Positions 6,391-7,382 of a stretch of DNA of 7,382 nt are shown here, in pieces. The DNA comes from Anaerolineales bacterium UBA2317 (GTDB lineage: Bacteria > Chloroflexota > Anaerolineae > Anaerolineales > Villigracilaceae). Position 1 is the first letter of the stretch, and every line of letters starts with the position of its first letter. The translations under genes and the position numbers were made by a program. The stretch is taken from positions 1 to 7,382 of the forward strand of contig DDVH01000013.1 of the NCBI GenBank assembly GCA_002345215.1. Direction: 5' to 3'. The notes under the pieces were generated by a model that ran no database searches, was not told where the DNA came from, and worked only from the letters and a program-made list of their open reading frames with translations.

Positions 6391-7030
6391 ACCAAAAAAC
6401 TTTTTTATTACCTTAGTAAGACATGGTGAATCAGTTGGAAATGCAGAATCACGTTGGCAGGGACAAAAAGATTATCCGCTGACGGAACGTGGTCGTGCTC
6501 AGGCGCAAGCATTAGCCGCGCGTTGGAAACAGGAAGAGGTCAAGTTTGATGCGGTGATTGCGAGTCCGCTTTCACGTGCGAAAGAAACTGCTGAAATTAT
6601 CGCTTCTTCATTTGGTTTGAATGTTGAGTTTGACCCGTTGTGGATGGAGCGTGATAATGGGGAGTTTTCTGGTTTGACTGCCAGTGAAGTGCGTCAAAAT
6701 TTTACGCATCCCGAATTTTATAATCCGTATGACCCTGTTGGGATTGATGGTGAAGGGGATTGGGAATTATTTTTGCGCGGTGGGCAAGCATTGCATAATT
6801 TATTGAAGCGCGAGCCTGCTCGATATTTAATTGTTTCACATGGTGGTTTGCTAAATCAAGTGATGCATGCAATTGTAGGAATTGCCCCACAAGCCAACAA
6901 TGCTGGTTTGCGTTTTCGATTTAGTAACACTGCTTTTGCAAAATTGATTTATCATGCGCATCATCATCGCTGGACGATTGATTCTGTCAATGACCATGCT
7001 CATTGGGTGGAAGCAGAGAGCGAAGAATAA
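6377..7030 (+). CDS. Histidine phosphatase (phosphoglycerate mutase-like) family protein
   Basis: This 217-residue cytosolic protein belongs to the two-histidine phosphatase superfamily, whose members act through a phosphohistidine intermediate. The catalytic set is complete: VRHGES (14-19) with R15 and nucleophile H16, the second arginine R67 in SPLSRAKETA (63-72), the proton-donor region E91 in MERDNGEFSGLT, and H155 in VSHGG. LTERGRAQA (35-43) is the usual motif after the first strand. The family includes cofactor-dependent phosphoglycerate mutases, alpha-ribazole phosphatase CobC and broad-specificity phosphatases, and the substrate cannot be assigned here. The start codon lies inside the end of the glycosyltransferase gene (14-nt overlap), with AGGGG at 6362-6366, ten bases upstream. 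Co-translation with the glycosyltransferase is likely; a shared pathway is only a suggestion. The panE start follows the stop after five bases. Confidence 0.92.
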   Translation: MSKIKPKNFFITLVRHGESVGNAESRWQGQKDYPLTERGRAQAQALAARWKQEEVKFDAVIASPLSRAKETAEIIASSFGLNVEFDPLWMERDNGEFSGLTASEVRQNFTHPEFYNPYDPVGIDGEGDWELFLRGGQALHNLLKREPARYLIVSHGGLLNQVMHAIVGIAPQANNAGLRFRFSNTAFAKLIYHAHHHRWTIDSVNDHAHWVEAESEE

Positions 7031-7035
7031 ATTTT

Positions 7036-7382
7036 ATGGCTTCTGAGCTTAAGTTTCTTATCTTTGGTGCGGGTGCCATTGGGACATATATTGGCGGTTC
7101 GCTTGTACTTGCAGGGCAATCGGTTACTTATGTTGAACGAGAAAAAAATGTTGGGGAATTAAAATCTCGTGGTTTAAGATTAGATTTGACATTAGATGAA
7201 AGCGTTGTCCTGAGCCTGTCGAAGGGAAGAAATACAAAAGAGACGTTCGTTATTGAGCCACGTGCTTTCACTGTTGAATCTTCACTTGAATCTGCTTTGA
7301 GGTTTGGTCCCTTTGATGTAGCGATTGTGGCGTTGAAATCTTATGATACACCTGCATTAATCGAATCAATGCAACCGTTTGC
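7036..7382 (+). CDS. panE: 2-dehydropantoate 2-reductase (PanE/ApbA family), N-terminal part, runs off the right edge
   Basis: The reading frame is open from ATG 7036 to the window end (115 full codons). PanE reduces ketopantoate to pantoate with NADPH in pantothenate/CoA synthesis. Seen here is the N-terminal Rossmann domain: KFLIFGAGAIGTYIGGSLVL (6-25) carries the GxGxxG nucleotide motif (11-16), R35 ends the second strand region, and FDVAIVALKSYDT (93-105) contains the family lysine K101. The spacing from GxGxxG to that lysine is about 90 residues, against about 60 as I recall for E. coli PanE. The surplus is a polar loop containing VLSLSKG (58-64), encoded by a short dispersed repeat. There is no strong ribosome site; the start is five bases after the phosphatase stop, so coupled translation is likely. 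PanE-like proteins include paralogues of uncertain substrate, so the exact reaction is less sure than the family. Confidence 0.88.
   Translation, partial: MASELKFLIFGAGAIGTYIGGSLVLAGQSVTYVEREKNVGELKSRGLRLDLTLDESVVLSLSKGRNTKETFVIEPRAFTVESSLESALRFGPFDVAIVALKSYDTPALIESMQPF
7207..7226 (+). repeat. Short dispersed repeat (GTCCTGAGCCTGTCGAAGGG) inside panE
   Basis: This 20-base string is 13/20 G+C in an AT-rich gene. It matches a short interspersed repeat that I recall as recurring in many environmental bacterial genomes, including Chloroflexota, usually between genes. Here it is read in frame as VLSLSKG within panE. Only one copy occurs in this window, so repeat status rests on recall and not on counting. 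Confidence 0.6.

Noticed and set aside
1..7382. CRISPR array, tRNA/rRNA gene, insertion sequence, toxin-antitoxin or defence genes
   Set aside because: No regularly spaced direct repeats, cloverleaf-like segment, transposase, terminal inverted repeats or defence-type domains were seen. All long open frames belong to housekeeping or metabolic families.

Overview
The window is an ordinary bacterial chromosome segment, AT-rich (roughly 40% GC by eye), with tightly packed genes. The most likely source is a Chloroflexota bacterium of the Anaerolineae type. This is inferred from several traits: a small DUF4870/Tic20-like membrane protein, extended -10 boxes placed almost directly on start codons (leaderless-looking genes), intergenic GGGAATTG/CAATTCCC repeats, and a GTCCTGAGCCTGTCGAAGGG repeat inside a gene. 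No rRNA or other phylogenetic marker is present, so the assignment is moderate at best.

Layout. A DUF4870-family membrane protein runs leftward off the left edge (1-287, minus strand). All other genes run rightward. A 110-bp divergent promoter region (288-397) separates it from fmt (398-1309), which formylates initiator Met-tRNA. A glycerol cluster follows: an MIP channel (1361-2077), glycerol kinase glpK (2155-3651) and FAD-dependent glycerol-3-phosphate dehydrogenase glpD (3729-5420). Next come a DPM1/GtrB-like membrane glycosyltransferase (5443-6390), a histidine phosphatase overlapping it by 14 nt (6377-7030), and the N-terminal part of a PanE/ApbA ketopantoate reductase (7036 to the right edge).

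How the genes work together. The MIP channel would admit glycerol, GlpK would trap it as glycerol-3-phosphate, and GlpD would oxidise that to dihydroxyacetone phosphate and pass electrons to quinone. The three genes are collinear but probably not one simple transcript. A perfect 12-bp hairpin with a T-tract lies between the channel gene and glpK, and a structured repeat fills the glpK-glpD gap. No glycerol regulator (GlpR or GlpP) is visible. The last three genes have no obvious link to glycerol.

I see no undescribed multi-gene system. The points worth a second look are fine-scale: a plant-TIP-like H-I-A-R selectivity filter in the channel, the terminator and repeat inside the glp cluster, two near-identical leaderless promoters (fmt and the glycosyltransferase), a GlpK lacking the known allosteric sites, and a dispersed repeat read in frame inside panE.
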